This document shows positions 34,803 to 43,806 of a stretch of DNA of 64,000 bases, in pieces; within the stretch, counting starts at the first letter, position 1; every line of letters begins with the position of its first letter. The stretch covers positions 372,001 through 436,000 of the forward strand of contig NZ_UGHR01000003.1 in NCBI RefSeq assembly GCF_900451195.1. Reading direction: 5' to 3'. The translations under genes and the position numbers were made by a program. Origin of the DNA: Iodobacter fluviatilis (GTDB lineage: Bacteria > Pseudomonadota > Gammaproteobacteria > Burkholderiales > Chitinibacteraceae). A model generated the notes under the pieces. The model made no database searches and was not told where the DNA came from. It worked only from the letters and a program-made list of their open reading frames with translations.

Positions 34803-34868
34803 TTTGTTCATATAACAGGCACGGTGGAGTGCTTGTACGATAGCTATATATCGTTGGTGCTTTGTAAG

Positions 34869-34897
34869 AAGGGTCTTCTGAGGAAGGCCCTTTTTTT
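34869..34897 (+). terminator. Terminator after lapE
   Basis: AAGGGTCTTC and GAAGGCCCTT form a stem (one G-T pair) with a TGAG loop at 34879-34882, followed by seven T. It lies about 65 bases after the lapE stop. Confidence 0.85.
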
Positions 34898-35046
34898 GTC
34901 TGCGATTTGTAGTGCAAGCTTACAGTGCTGCTTTGGCTTGAAGTTAATATTTAAGCTTTTAGATGGTTTTACTTGTTGGTTTGTCAGCTTTTGTCTGGAT
35001 GAATACTTGCTCTTCTTTCCATCGACTTAGTGATCTATAAAGGAAT

Positions 35047-35068
35047 AGCTCGTTATTAGGGACGAGCT
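35047..35068. promoter_or_regulatory. Inverted repeat upstream of the chemoreceptor-like gene
   Basis: AGCTCGT and ACGAGCT form a perfect 7-base inverted repeat with an 8-base centre, ending 16 bases before the ATG at 35085. It could be an operator or a leader hairpin near the ribosome site (GGAG at about 35072). Only the symmetry supports it. Confidence 0.35.
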
Positions 35069-35084
35069 GTGTGGAGACTAGCTC

Positions 35085-35678
35085 ATGGCGGATATCGCAG
35101 CGGAATTACAAAACACGGTTTTGATTAATGAAAATATCAAGATGGTGATTTGGAATTGCTTTGAAATTAATTTAATGGGCTTGAACGCTATTTTATTGGC
35201 CAAAAGGGCTGGCAGGATGGCGCGGGGCTTTGGTGTGATTTCTGGTGAATTACGTGAGTTATCTTTGCAACTGCAAGGCAGTATGAACCGGCTGAGCAAT
35301 GCCAGCCAAGACATGCTGGCTGAATCGTCGCACAGTATGACCCAGGAGCGGCGCAGCCAGATGCTTGCTCAGACATCAGAGCTGTCAGCAGAAAACACAA
35401 CATATCTGGCAGAAACGCTGGGGCGTAATCGTAAGGCGGCTGATGAGCATTCTGAGCGTTTAAGAATTGTGCACCAGCGTCTTTCTGAATATATCGATGA
35501 AGCCTATCAGGCTTGCGTGTTTGGGGTGGTTATTGCGCGTGCGGCCCGGATTGAATCGGCTTATTCGGGTGAGCATTCCAATGTACTGGCAGAGTTATCC
35601 AATGATTTTGCCAGAAAGGTGGATTCTATCGTGCCGAGGCTGGAAGAATTACGTCGTATTTCAGGGAAGATGAGATGA
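35085..35678 (+). CDS. Small soluble chemoreceptor-like (MCP signalling-tip) protein
   Basis: This 197-residue protein has no membrane segment or signal peptide. Residues 27-60 (EINLMGLNAILLAKRAG, then ARGFGVISGELREL) match the hairpin tip of methyl-accepting chemotaxis proteins, normally TNLLALNAAIEAARAGE followed by GRGFAVVADEVR. This tip binds CheA and CheW. The rest is predicted helical, in keeping with a short antiparallel bundle. The sensory half of an ordinary MCP is absent, and the next gene, whose ATG overlaps this stop by 4 bases, encodes a di-iron sensor-like protein. I infer that the pair forms one sensing unit in the cytoplasm. Changes within the tip leave CheA activation open. 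Confidence 0.72.
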   Translation: MADIAAELQNTVLINENIKMVIWNCFEINLMGLNAILLAKRAGRMARGFGVISGELRELSLQLQGSMNRLSNASQDMLAESSHSMTQERRSQMLAQTSELSAENTTYLAETLGRNRKAADEHSERLRIVHQRLSEYIDEAYQACVFGVVIARAARIESAYSGEHSNVLAELSNDFARKVDSIVPRLEELRRISGKMR

Positions 35679-36409
35679 AAAAAGCACAAATACTATTTGA
35701 GCAGGATGATCATCGCTGGTTTGCTATTTCACGTGATCCAGAGCGGCCCAGCTATTTAATCGACACCAATGAATATGTTATTAACAACGGTGATGAAGCG
35801 CTTATTACCGATCCGGGTGGTCTGGAGGTTTTTCCTTCGGTGTTTTCGGCTGTGAGTACGGTGATCGATCCGCGCTTAATTCATAGTATTTTTTCATCAC
35901 ATCAGGACCCCGATGTGATTTCTTCTCTGGCACTTTGGCTGGAGTTTAATCCGGAAATGAAGTGCTATATCTCTGGTTTATGGGCCACATTCGTCCCTCA
36001 TTTTGGTGGCTCGGCCGATACCATGATTTCTATTCCTGATCCGGGCAGTGAAATTGTGGTGGGCGGCGCGCATTTAAGCACGATCCCCGCGCATTACCTT
36101 CACTCCTCCGGGAATTTTCATCTTTATGATCCTAAAGCCCAGATTTTATTTTCAGGGGATGTGGGTGCTGCGCTTTTACCCGAGAGCAATAGTGATTTAT
36201 TTGTAAGCGATTTTGATCGTCATATTCGCTTTGCAGAAGGGTTTCATAAGCGCTGGATGGGCTCCAATAGTGCAAAGCGGGTGTGGTGTGAAAAAGCAGC
36301 AAGCTTAAAAATAGACATGATCTGTCCACAGCATGGATCTGTTTATGCCGGGGAAGATGTTGAACGCTTTATTAACTGGTTTGATGAGCTGCATGTAGGG
36401 CTTTTTTGA
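35675..36409 (+). CDS. Di-iron metallo-beta-lactamase-fold protein, ODP-like sensor
   Basis: This 244-residue protein matches the lactamase domain of flavodiiron proteins without the flavodoxin domain. Candidate metal ligands are His76, Asp78 and Asp80 (SSHQDPDV, where flavodiiron enzymes have HxExD), His143 (LHSSGNF), Asp162 (LFSGDVG) and His220 (CPQHGS). Known relatives include the oxygen-binding di-iron protein (ODP) of Treponema denticola, which senses oxygen or iron for chemotaxis beside a cytoplasmic MCP. The same pairing is seen here, with translational coupling to the MCP-like gene. A reductase role is less likely without a flavodoxin partner. The Asp in place of Glu among the ligands is worth noting. 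Confidence 0.78.
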   Translation: MKKAQILFEQDDHRWFAISRDPERPSYLIDTNEYVINNGDEALITDPGGLEVFPSVFSAVSTVIDPRLIHSIFSSHQDPDVISSLALWLEFNPEMKCYISGLWATFVPHFGGSADTMISIPDPGSEIVVGGAHLSTIPAHYLHSSGNFHLYDPKAQILFSGDVGAALLPESNSDLFVSDFDRHIRFAEGFHKRWMGSNSAKRVWCEKAASLKIDMICPQHGSVYAGEDVERFINWFDELHVGLF

Positions 36410-36520
36410 TCATTATTAAGAGCGGTATGATTGGTAAAAAGGAATTTAATTTGGGGGCTGGAAATTGCGCATTCAGCCCCCATTTCAGTTTCTTAACCAA
36501 TCAGGCATTCAAGGAATATG

Positions 36521-37264
36521 ATGAGTATCACTGTTAATGGCGTTGAGATTACCGATGCAATGATCGAAGCCGAAAGCCAGCACCATCAAGATGCGCCATC
36601 GATGCTGGATGCAACGATTCAAGAGCTGATTTTGCGTGAGCTTTTGCTGCAACGTGCCGCTTCGCTGGCCATTGAGGCCGCCACTCCGGAAGAAACCATT
36701 GGTTTGCTGCTGCAGACAGAAGTAAAAATCACGGACGCCGATGAGGCCGCCTGCCAAGAATATTACAACAACAACCCACAGTCTTTTGTACGTGGTGAAA
36801 TGGTTGAAGGCAGCCATATTTTGTTCAAGCCAAGCGAAGAAGCGTCTTTAGATGCCGTTCGTGAAACGGCTGATGCCGTATTGGCCGAAGTAAAAGCAAA
36901 TCCGGAAAAATTCGCAGAGTTAGCCCGTCAGCACTCGGCTTGCCCATCGGGCCAGCAAGGCGGCGATCTGGGCCAATTTGGCCGTGGCCAGATGGTGCCG
37001 GAATTTGAACACGCTGTCTTTAGCCTGAATGCGGGCGAAGTGGCTGCTGATCTGGTAGAAACTCAATTTGGTTTGCACATTATTCGTGCGGGTGAAAAAG
37101 TAGCAGGTGCCACCGTTGCTTTTGATGAAGTAAAAGAAAAACTGGCTGAGTTTTTGAGCAATATCGCAACTCGCCGCGCAATGAATCAGTATCTGCAAAC
37201 CTTAGTAAATGCAGCCAAAATTGAAGGCTACACCTTGCCAGGTGCTGAGCCAGCGGCTGTATAA
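36521..37264 (+). CDS. Parvulin-type peptidyl-prolyl isomerase (PpiC/NifM-like)
   Basis: This 247-residue protein has an N-terminal helical chaperone-like region (about 1-105) and a PpiC rotamase domain (about 110-205) with SHILFKPSEEA, FAELARQHSACPSG, GGDLGQFGRGQMVPEF and GLHIIR. It has no signal peptide or lipobox, so it is probably cytoplasmic, as in NifM. Of two adjacent ATGs the second is preferred because AAGGA lies 5 bases before it; a start at 36518 would add one Met. A terminator follows, so the gene appears to be transcribed alone. Its client proteins are unknown. Confidence 0.9.
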   Translation: MSITVNGVEITDAMIEAESQHHQDAPSMLDATIQELILRELLLQRAASLAIEAATPEETIGLLLQTEVKITDADEAACQEYYNNNPQSFVRGEMVEGSHILFKPSEEASLDAVRETADAVLAEVKANPEKFAELARQHSACPSGQQGGDLGQFGRGQMVPEFEHAVFSLNAGEVAADLVETQFGLHIIRAGEKVAGATVAFDEVKEKLAEFLSNIATRRAMNQYLQTLVNAAKIEGYTLPGAEPAAV

Positions 37265-37308
37265 ATCTATTTTGCTAAGAATATTTTGCGCTTATTGGTG
37301 CAAAACTG

Positions 37309-37334
37309 AATGGCCGGCCATGCCGGCCATTTTT
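37309..37334 (+). terminator. Terminator after the parvulin gene
   Basis: AATGGCCGGC and GCCGGCCATT form a 10-base-pair stem with a 3-base loop, followed by a T run. The stem is nearly palindromic. Confidence 0.82.
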
Positions 37335-37478
37335 AATCCTGGTGCAAATGCGCCTTTGCGGGCGGGAGCTCAGGGTTAAAGATAAAAATTTAAATTTCCT
37401 GTGTAATTTTACGGCGGGATGCGATTTTTGGCCCAGACTGGTGGATAATCAGCCCGTCTCTTTTACGGGTTAACCCTT

Positions 37479-38147
37479 ATGGCCGATTTGCATCAGTTTA
37501 TTGAAGGTTTTCGTGAATTTCAGCAGCAGTATTTTGCTGGCGAAACCGCTTTGTTTGACCGTTTACGTGCAGGCCAGACACCAACTACCGTGTTGATAGG
37601 CTGCTGTGACTCCCGTGTTGATCCCGCCATTCTGACCCAATGCGCGCCGGGTGAGATGTTTATTATTCGCAACGTGGCGAATCTGGTTCCCCCCTTTGAG
37701 CAGGGGACTACCAATCAAGGGGTATCTGCAGCGCTGCAATACGCTGTTACTGTGCTCAATGTGAGCCGCATTGTGGTGCTTGGGCATAGCCACTGTGGTG
37801 GGATTAAGGCGCTGATGGATAGCGCTGATATTGTTGATAAAGACGATTTTCTGGGCCGCTGGATTCATATCGCCAGCAAGGCAAAAAAACGTGTCTTGCA
37901 GCAATTGCCAGATAGCGATAAGGCCGTTCGTTACCGCGCTTGTGAGCTGGAAGCCATTCGTGATTCCTTGCAGAATCTTGAATCATTCCCATGGATTAAA
38001 GAGCGCTTAGGTACAGATGCGCTGAGCGTACATGGCTGGTTTTTTGATTTTGAACACGGTGCTTTATTGGGCTTTGATGAAGAAAGCGGGCAGTTTCAGC
38101 CACTGGTCAGCGCTTTACCCACTCAAGATTTCTCTATCGGGATTTAA
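37479..38147 (+). CDS. can: Beta-class carbonic anhydrase
   Basis: This 222-residue zinc enzyme interconverts CO2 and bicarbonate. The zinc ligands are in CCDSRVDP (Cys plus the Asp-Arg dyad) and GHSHCGG (His and Cys). EFQQQYFAGETALFDRL at the N-terminus is typical of proteobacterial Can/CynT proteins. The following mobB starts on the next base after its TAA, so it leads an operon with mobB and moeA, although no functional link to molybdenum cofactor is evident. Confidence 0.95.
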   Translation: MADLHQFIEGFREFQQQYFAGETALFDRLRAGQTPTTVLIGCCDSRVDPAILTQCAPGEMFIIRNVANLVPPFEQGTTNQGVSAALQYAVTVLNVSRIVVLGHSHCGGIKALMDSADIVDKDDFLGRWIHIASKAKKRVLQQLPDSDKAVRYRACELEAIRDSLQNLESFPWIKERLGTDALSVHGWFFDFEHGALLGFDEESGQFQPLVSALPTQDFSIGI

Positions 38148-38639
38148 TTGACCGCTACTCACACTCCGCTCGTATTAGGCATTGCAGGCTGGTCTGGCAG
38201 TGGTAAAACGACGTTGATTGAAAAACTACTGCCAGAGCTGGTGCAGCTGGGCCTGTCGGTGAGTGTGATCAAACATACTCACCACCATGTGCAGTTTGAG
38301 CCGGAAGGCAAAGATACCACGCGTTTTCGTACAGCTGGTGCGGGTGAGGTATTGCTGGCAACGCCCCATGGGTTTGCTCTGATTCATGAGGGAGCTTTGC
38401 CCCTTCATGAGATGCTGGCTCGCTTAGCACCCGTCGATTTAGTTTTAGTTGAAGGTTTTAAGGCGGCTGCTATTCCTAAAATAGAAGTGCGCCGTGCTGA
38501 TTATCCTGCTCTTGATGATCAGCACATTATTGCGATTGCCAGCGACTGTTCGCCGGAAAGTACTCTTCCCCTTTTTGATCTTAACCAGGCTGCAGAGATT
38601 GCAGCGTTTATTGCTGCGAGTTGCCATGCTGGATTTTGA
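38148..38639 (+). CDS. mobB: Molybdopterin-guanine dinucleotide synthesis protein MobB
   Basis: This 163-residue P-loop GTPase has Walker A GWSGSGKTTLIEKLL at its N-terminus, KHTHHHVQFEPEGKDTTRF and VEGFKAAAIPKIEV, all hallmarks of MobB. It aids MobA in attaching GMP to molybdopterin. The start is a TTG immediately after the can stop; it is accepted because the conserved GIAGWSGSG segment must begin about 10 residues in and no ATG or GTG is available. The end overlaps moeA by 14 bases. Confidence 0.92.
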   Translation: MTATHTPLVLGIAGWSGSGKTTLIEKLLPELVQLGLSVSVIKHTHHHVQFEPEGKDTTRFRTAGAGEVLLATPHGFALIHEGALPLHEMLARLAPVDLVLVEGFKAAAIPKIEVRRADYPALDDQHIIAIASDCSPESTLPLFDLNQAAEIAAFIAASCHAGF

Positions 38640-39807
38640 TTCTGCTTTATCCCAATTGCTGGCCCATGCCCGTGCTGACACTGCGGTTGAAACTTTACCT
38701 TTAAATCAGGCATCAGGCCGTATTCTGGCGGCTGATGTGGTTTCTCAAATGGCGGTGCCTGCGTTTGATAATAGTGGCATGGATGGCTATGCACTGAATG
38801 TAGGCGCGGTGTGGCCAGAATCTTTCGAGCTGGTGCAACGAATTGCCGCAGGTGAAGTAGGGCAGCCACTGGCTGAGGGTGAAGCGGCAAGAATTTTCAC
38901 GGGAGCCCCAATTCCAGCTGGAGCTACGTTGGTGGTGATGCAGGAAGACTGCCGCAGTGAAGAGGGGCGGGTGTATATCGCTCAGAAGGTAAAGCCGGGG
39001 GCCAATATTCGCCTGCGTGGGGAAGATATTCAGGCAGATACCGTGATTTTGCCCGCCGGTACACGATTAAGTGCTGCCGCAATTGGTTTGGCGGCCTCTG
39101 TAGGTGTGGCTGAGCTGGCTGTAAAGCGGCCCTTAAAGATCGCTCTGCTTTCAACCGGTGATGAGCTGGCAGAGCCGGGGCAGCCGCTTGCAGCGGGGCA
39201 GATTTATAATTCTAACCGCTACGCCATCACCGCTTTATTAAATGATTGCCAGGTTACTGATCTGGGAATTGTTCCTGATGATGAGGATCAGACCCGGGAT
39301 ATCTTATGGCTGGCCGCCCAGGATCATGATGTGCTGATTACTTCGGGCGGGGTGTCCGTTGGTGAAGAAGACCATGTTAAGGCTGCAGTTGAGCAGCTGG
39401 GCAGTTTAAATCTCTGGAAGATCGCAATTAAGCCAGGCAAGCCATTTGCGTATGGGCGAATTGCCGGGTGTGATTTTATTGGTCTGCCAGGAAACCCTGT
39501 TTCCAGCTTTGTTACCTTTTTGCTCTTAGTTCGTCCCTTTTTATTGGCCCGGCAGGGATGTATCAATTTATTTCCGCCGCGTTATCAGTTAAGTGCTGCT
39601 TTTGAATGGAAAAAAGCAGGAAATCGTCGTGAGTTTTTACGTGGCAGATTAAATGCGGCTGGGCAGGTTGAAATTTACCCTCATCAAGGCTCGGGGGTAT
39701 TAACTTCTTTGGTTTGGGCTACGGGTCTGGTGGATATTGCCGCAGGTGAAACAATTAGCGCCGGGGACACGGTTACTTATATTCCTTATACGGCCTGCAT
39801 TAAATGA
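38626..39807 (+). CDS. moeA: Molybdopterin molybdenumtransferase MoeA
   Basis: The start chosen is MLDFDSALSQLL, giving 393 residues. A longer frame back to 38494 is open, but its extra 44 residues overlap mobB and are not MoeA-like. Motifs include FDNSGMDGYAL, FTGAPIPAGA, STGDELAEPGQPL, TSGGVSVGEEDHV and LPGNPVSSFV, covering the four MoeA domains. It inserts molybdate into adenylated molybdopterin. It closes the can-mobB-moeA operon; the other mo genes lie 1 kb on. Confidence 0.95.
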   Translation: MLDFDSALSQLLAHARADTAVETLPLNQASGRILAADVVSQMAVPAFDNSGMDGYALNVGAVWPESFELVQRIAAGEVGQPLAEGEAARIFTGAPIPAGATLVVMQEDCRSEEGRVYIAQKVKPGANIRLRGEDIQADTVILPAGTRLSAAAIGLAASVGVAELAVKRPLKIALLSTGDELAEPGQPLAAGQIYNSNRYAITALLNDCQVTDLGIVPDDEDQTRDILWLAAQDHDVLITSGGVSVGEEDHVKAAVEQLGSLNLWKIAIKPGKPFAYGRIAGCDFIGLPGNPVSSFVTFLLLVRPFLLARQGCINLFPPRYQLSAAFEWKKAGNRREFLRGRLNAAGQVEIYPHQGSGVLTSLVWATGLVDIAAGETISAGDTVTYIPYTACIK

Positions 39808-39874
39808 GCTAATTAATGCTATGCTGCAATTTATTCGATTAAAGTAAGACTCGCGTTAATTACGGAATCTTAAT

Positions 39875-40570
39875 ATGAAAGTAAATATTCGGCACAGCCT
39901 GTTCCTTGGCTTACTTTGCATCATGACATGGCCTGTTTTTGCGGGTGGTTTTGATTTGCTTTCTGAGCGCGATGCTTCGGGTAGTTTAAAAGAAGCATTG
40001 ATACAGGGTGTAAGTAATGCCACTTTGCAGCTGAGTAAAACTGATGGTTTTTTAGCCAATGATAAAGTGCGCATTCCCTTGCCGGATGCAATGCGCCAGG
40101 CCGAACCCTTACTTCGTACCTTGGGGCTGGGCCAGTCTTTAGATGAATTACAAACATCAATGAATCGGGCTGCAGAGGCTGCTGTGCCAAGGGCCAAACA
40201 GTTGCTGATTAATGCTGTAAAAAAAATGAGCGTGCAAGACGCCAAAAATATTCTGCTGGGTGCAGATGACGCGGGCACACAATATTTTAAGCAGGCCAGC
40301 CAGGCACCGCTGACGGAGCAATTTTTACCTATAGTCCGGCAAACAACCTCCAAGCTGCAATTGGCAGAGCAATATAATCGTCTTGCAGGTAAAGCCGCGG
40401 GTTTGGGTCTGCTTAAAGCAGAAGATTCAACCGTTGAGCAATATGTAACCCGTAAAGCTTTGGATGGTTTATATCAGGTGATTGCCGAAGAAGAGCGCGC
40501 TATTCGCCAGGATCCTTTGGCCGCTGCGGGCAAACTGGCTAAAAAAACATTTGGATTATTAAGCAATTAA
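39875..40570 (+). CDS. DUF4197 family secreted protein
   Basis: This 231-residue protein has a Sec signal (cleavage near WPVFAGG) and the DUF4197 pattern: a LKEALIQGVSNATLQLS segment, KVRIPLPDAMRQAEP, NRAAEAAVPRAKQLL and a C-terminal TVEQYVTRKALDGLY. The family is widespread in Proteobacteria and its function is not known. Here it sits between moeA and moaD with AT-rich DNA after it (40571-40725), so it is probably its own unit and not part of cofactor synthesis. Confidence 0.87.
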   Translation: MKVNIRHSLFLGLLCIMTWPVFAGGFDLLSERDASGSLKEALIQGVSNATLQLSKTDGFLANDKVRIPLPDAMRQAEPLLRTLGLGQSLDELQTSMNRAAEAAVPRAKQLLINAVKKMSVQDAKNILLGADDAGTQYFKQASQAPLTEQFLPIVRQTTSKLQLAEQYNRLAGKAAGLGLLKAEDSTVEQYVTRKALDGLYQVIAEEERAIRQDPLAAAGKLAKKTFGLLSN

Positions 40571-40725
40571 ATGGTGTTTTAATACATTAATATTTTATCT
40601 GCAGAGTATAGATTTTATTTTGTTTATGGGTAATACAAACCGGTATTAGTTTATAGACCCTTTGATATCAAATGATTTGTAAATTTTTTATTTAAATGTA
40701 GTAATTGTTATTTAGGCAATAAACA

Positions 40726-40971
40726 ATGATTCGTGTTTTATATTTTGCCCGGCTGCGTGATGCCTTTGGCTGTAGTGAGGAAGCGCTGCCTGCGTATGCT
40801 ACCGTTGCAGAGCTGATTGCTGTGTTAGCTGCGCGAGGCGGAGTTTGGGCGGATGAATTATCGCCTAGCAAAGTATTTCGTGTAGCTGTTAATCAGGAAA
40901 TGGCCCGCTTGCAGGATGAGATTCCCGCTGGGGCCGAAGTGGCGATTTTTCCGCCGGTAACGGGGGGCTGA
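40726..40971 (+). CDS. moaD: Molybdopterin synthase small subunit MoaD
   Basis: This 81-residue ubiquitin-like sulfur carrier ends in the required Gly-Gly (FPPVTGG), whose C-terminus becomes a thiocarboxylate. The N-terminus VLYFARLRDAFG is characteristic. It donates sulfur to cyclic pyranopterin monophosphate together with MoaE, whose ATG overlaps its TGA. The 155 bases before it are strongly AT-rich and hold the likely promoter; I see no molybdenum-cofactor riboswitch there. Confidence 0.95.
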   Translation: MIRVLYFARLRDAFGCSEEALPAYATVAELIAVLAARGGVWADELSPSKVFRVAVNQEMARLQDEIPAGAEVAIFPPVTGG

Positions 40972-41435
40972 TGGCGGATATCCGGATTCAGGTACAAAGT
41001 GCAGATTTTGACTTTGCCGCAGAATACGCCCGCTTTGATGGCAATGCCACGATGGGTGCTATCGTTGCTTTTGTTGGCCGGGTAAGGGATTTAGACGGCA
41101 GTATTTCCGCCATGAGCCTTGAGCATTACCCGGGCATGACAGAAAAATCGCTGGCTAAGATTGTCGATGAGGCTTGTGGCTACTGGCCTTTGCAGGCCGT
41201 AACCGTGATTCATCGTGTGGGTGATTTGCAGGCTGCGGAGCAGATTGTGCTGGTGCTGACGGCTTCGGCTCACCGTCAGGCTGCTTATGAATCCAATGCC
41301 TTTATTATGGATTTTCTAAAAACACAGGCGCCATTCTGGAAAAAAGAAGGAAACGGCGCTTGCCTGAAATGGCTTGATGCACGAGAGAGCGATCAGAGCG
41401 CGCTCGATCGCTGGCAGTACTTGAGGGTGGGTTAA
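40971..41435 (+). CDS. moaE: Molybdopterin synthase large subunit MoaE
   Basis: This 154-residue catalytic subunit shows [44 protein letters not shown] and a C-terminal [13 protein letters not shown], containing the lysines that bind substrate. It pairs with MoaD, with which it is translationally coupled. The fused mobA-moaC gene follows after one base. Confidence 0.95.
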   Translation: MADIRIQVQSADFDFAAEYARFDGNATMGAIVAFVGRVRDLDGSISAMSLEHYPGMTEKSLAKIVDEACGYWPLQAVTVIHRVGDLQAAEQIVLVLTASAHRQAAYESNAFIMDFLKTQAPFWKKEGNGACLKWLDARESDQSALDRWQYLRVG

Positions 41436-41436
41436 G

Positions 41437-42567
41437 ATGATTTTGGATGCAGTCATTCTGGCTGGCGGTGAAGGGCGTCGAATGGGCGGGCGTGATAAAG
41501 GTCTGGTCGAGCTCTCAGGCAAGCCTTTGATTGAATGGAGCCTGGAAGCCTTATCAAGGCAGACCCGGCTTGTGGATCATATTTTGATCTCGGCAAATCG
41601 CAATTTGCCGGATTATGCCCGTTTTGGTTCTCCTGTTTTACGCGATGTTTACCCTGGCCATCCTGGCCCCTTAGCAGGTATTCATTCCGCACTGCTGGCT
41701 TCTCCTGCTCAATACCTACTGGTGCTGCCCTGTGATGTGCCTTTTTTGCCTGCCGATCTGGTTGAAAAACTATTGGCACAACTGGAGCCGGGCGAATCAG
41801 ATGTGGTGGTGGCCCGCACGCCGGACGGACAAATCCACCCAACGATATGCATGCTGCGCCATGATGTATTGGCTTCTTTAATGGACAGGTTGTCGCGGCA
41901 AGAGCTTAAGTTATCAGCCTGGCAGGAAAGCCTGAGACTACAGTATGTTGATTTTCCTGAGCTGGCCTTCCCAAATTTAAATACTCAGGATGATCTGGCC
42001 GTATGTGCGGCCCGCTTATCGGGAGTCGACACCATTCCTATGCCTTATCGTGCTACTGATCAGACTCAGAAAACGCCGGCTCCATCCGGCCTGACTCACT
42101 TTAATGCCAATGGTGAAGCGCATATGGTGGACGTGGGCAGCAAGGTGGACAGCCACCGGATTGCCCGCGCAGTGGGCGAGATTCGTATGCTACCCACCAC
42201 TTTGCATTTAATTGAAACAGGCAGCCATAAAAAAGGCGACGTGTTGGGCGTGGCCAGAATTGCGGCAATTATGGCTTCCAAACGCACGGCAGATTTAATC
42301 CCGCTTTGCCATCCTGTCCCTCTGACCAGCGTGAGTGTCGATTTCACCATAGACAGGGCAGGCAGTCTGGTTCGTTGCGAAGTGACGGCCGAAACTGTCG
42401 GGCGTACCGGGGTAGAAATGGAGGCGCTGACGGCGCTCAATATTGCTCTGCTTACCATCTACGATATGTGCAAGGCGGTGGATCGCGGCATGATTATGTC
42501 GCAGATCCGTTTGCTGGAAAAACAAGGTGGTAAATCGGGGCACTGGCAGGCCAGCCATACGATTTAA
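41437..42567 (+). CDS. mobA-moaC: MobA-MoaC fusion: guanylyltransferase plus cyclic pyranopterin synthase
   Basis: One uninterrupted 376-residue frame carries two enzymes. Residues 1-195 are MobA, which attaches GMP to molybdopterin ([32 protein letters not shown]). After a short Thr/Pro-rich linker, residues 216-376 are complete MoaC, which acts at the first step making cyclic pyranopterin monophosphate ([59 protein letters not shown]). No ribosome site lies before an internal ATG that could make MoaC separately. Joining the first and last pathway enzymes is unusual. moaA and mog/moaB are not in the window. Confidence 0.92.
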   Translation: MILDAVILAGGEGRRMGGRDKGLVELSGKPLIEWSLEALSRQTRLVDHILISANRNLPDYARFGSPVLRDVYPGHPGPLAGIHSALLASPAQYLLVLPCDVPFLPADLVEKLLAQLEPGESDVVVARTPDGQIHPTICMLRHDVLASLMDRLSRQELKLSAWQESLRLQYVDFPELAFPNLNTQDDLAVCAARLSGVDTIPMPYRATDQTQKTPAPSGLTHFNANGEAHMVDVGSKVDSHRIARAVGEIRMLPTTLHLIETGSHKKGDVLGVARIAAIMASKRTADLIPLCHPVPLTSVSVDFTIDRAGSLVRCEVTAETVGRTGVEMEALTALNIALLTIYDMCKAVDRGMIMSQIRLLEKQGGKSGHWQASHTI

Positions 42568-42591
42568 TGCTGCTGCATGGTGGAAGATAAA

Positions 42592-43440
42592 ATGATTCAA
42601 GGGCAAATTCAAACGCTGATGACAGGCCGTGGTTCAGAAATCACGGCCGTGTTTTATTCCCCCCTGAGTGCAGCAAAAGCGGCCGTATTGATTGTGCCTG
42701 CAATGGGTGTCAGCCAGTCTTATTATGCGCCGCTGGCCTCATGGCTGGCTGAGCAGGGCTTTCTGGTGGCCAGCTTTGATTACACTGGAATGGGGCTTTC
42801 TGCTCAGGGCGATTTGCGCCAGCTTGAAGTCGATATCCTGGATTGGGCGAGGTTTGATTGCGACATCATGCTGAACGCGATGACGCAGACCGGCCGTCCG
42901 CTTTACTGGCTGGGGCATAGCCTAGGCGGGCAGTTGCTTGGTCTGGTGCCAAGGCCAGAGCGTATTACCAAGGCCATTACGATTGCCAGTGGCAGTGGCT
43001 ACTGGCTGGAAAATTCGTTGAGTTTGCGCTGGAAAGTCTGGTGGCTATGGTTTGTGCTGGTGCCGGTTTTGTTGCCTGTTTGTGGCTATTTCCCCGGCAA
43101 GCGCTTACGTAAAGTCGGCAATTTGCCGCGTGGTGTTATGCAGCAGTGGCGCAGATGGTGCTTAAACCCTGACTATATGCTGGGCGTGGAGGGTGAGCTG
43201 GTAAAGCAGCAATTCGCGGCCTTTACCCGGGATATTACCGCGCTCTCTTTTACCGACGATGAGCTGATGTCTGCTCATAATACAAATTCATTGCAGTCTT
43301 TTTATCAGAATGCGCCACAAAGTGCCAAACGCCTGTCGCCACAGGATATTGGCGTAAAGCAGATTGGGCACTTTGGATTTTTCAAACCACGGTTTACAGA
43401 CAGTCTTTGGCAGGCACATCTATTGCCTGAATTAAATTAA
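42592..43440 (+). CDS. Alpha/beta hydrolase
   Basis: This 282-residue protein has the alpha/beta-hydrolase fold with the nucleophile elbow GHSLGG and the early VPAMGVSQSYYAPLASWLA oxyanion region; FDYTGMGLS precedes it. The start at 42592 is preferred over the ATG at 42577 because GGAAG lies 5 bases upstream. Similar proteins are annotated as serine aminopeptidase S33-like or lysophospholipase-like hydrolases, and the substrate cannot be assigned. Its 3' end overlaps the convergent SirB2 gene by 9 bases. Confidence 0.8.
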   Translation: MIQGQIQTLMTGRGSEITAVFYSPLSAAKAAVLIVPAMGVSQSYYAPLASWLAEQGFLVASFDYTGMGLSAQGDLRQLEVDILDWARFDCDIMLNAMTQTGRPLYWLGHSLGGQLLGLVPRPERITKAITIASGSGYWLENSLSLRWKVWWLWFVLVPVLLPVCGYFPGKRLRKVGNLPRGVMQQWRRWCLNPDYMLGVEGELVKQQFAAFTRDITALSFTDDELMSAHNTNSLQSFYQNAPQSAKRLSPQDIGVKQIGHFGFFKPRFTDSLWQAHLLPELN

Positions 43441-43806
43441 TCCCAGCAAAGCGCTTTTACTGAATGCCACGCCAATAATATAGGCAAAGGCCAGCACGGA
43501 TGCGACTAGGGCGCCGCTGCGGATTGTTTTGGTTTTGCCTCGTTTAAGCGCGATCGTCCCCAGAATAATATAGAGCAGCAGCCCGGCTACCTTAGCGGCA
43601 AGCCATGCTTTGGGGCCGGGATACATCATGGCAAGGCTGATGCCGCTGATTAAAAGTGCTGTATCAATAATATGCGGCGCAATGCGGAAAAACCGCTGTT
43701 GCAAGCGTGGCGATTCAGCCAGCATCAAGCCTCCCCGCAATAAAAACAGCCCCAGCGACAGGGTAATAAACAGCATATGCAAATGTTTTACAGCAAGATA
43801 TTCCAT
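43432..43806 (-). CDS. SirB2 family membrane protein
   Basis: This 124-residue protein has four hydrophobic helices and the SirB2 landmarks: LAVKHLHMLFITLSLGLFLLRG at the N-terminus, RIAPHIIDTALLISG and PGPKAWLAAKVAGLLLYI. The family was named from a Salmonella invasion-gene regulator but its biochemical role is unknown. It is convergent with the hydrolase gene and divergent from the pseudouridine synthase. Confidence 0.87.
   Translation of the reverse strand: MEYLAVKHLHMLFITLSLGLFLLRGGLMLAESPRLQQRFFRIAPHIIDTALLISGISLAMMYPGPKAWLAAKVAGLLLYIILGTIALKRGKTKTIRSGALVASVLAFAYIIGVAFSKSALLGLI

Noticed and set aside
34824..35030. A plus-strand frame over the lapE terminator
   Set aside because: It would need to be read through the hairpin and T run, and its Leu/Cys-rich composition is unlike its neighbours.
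38494..38625. A 44-codon N-terminal extension of moeA
   Set aside because: It lies wholly inside mobB, is not MoeA-like, and the ATG at 38626 gives the normal MoeA N-terminus.
41437..42567. Two separate genes, mobA and moaC
   Set aside because: No stop or supported internal start separates the domains. A single frame is continuous through the linker.
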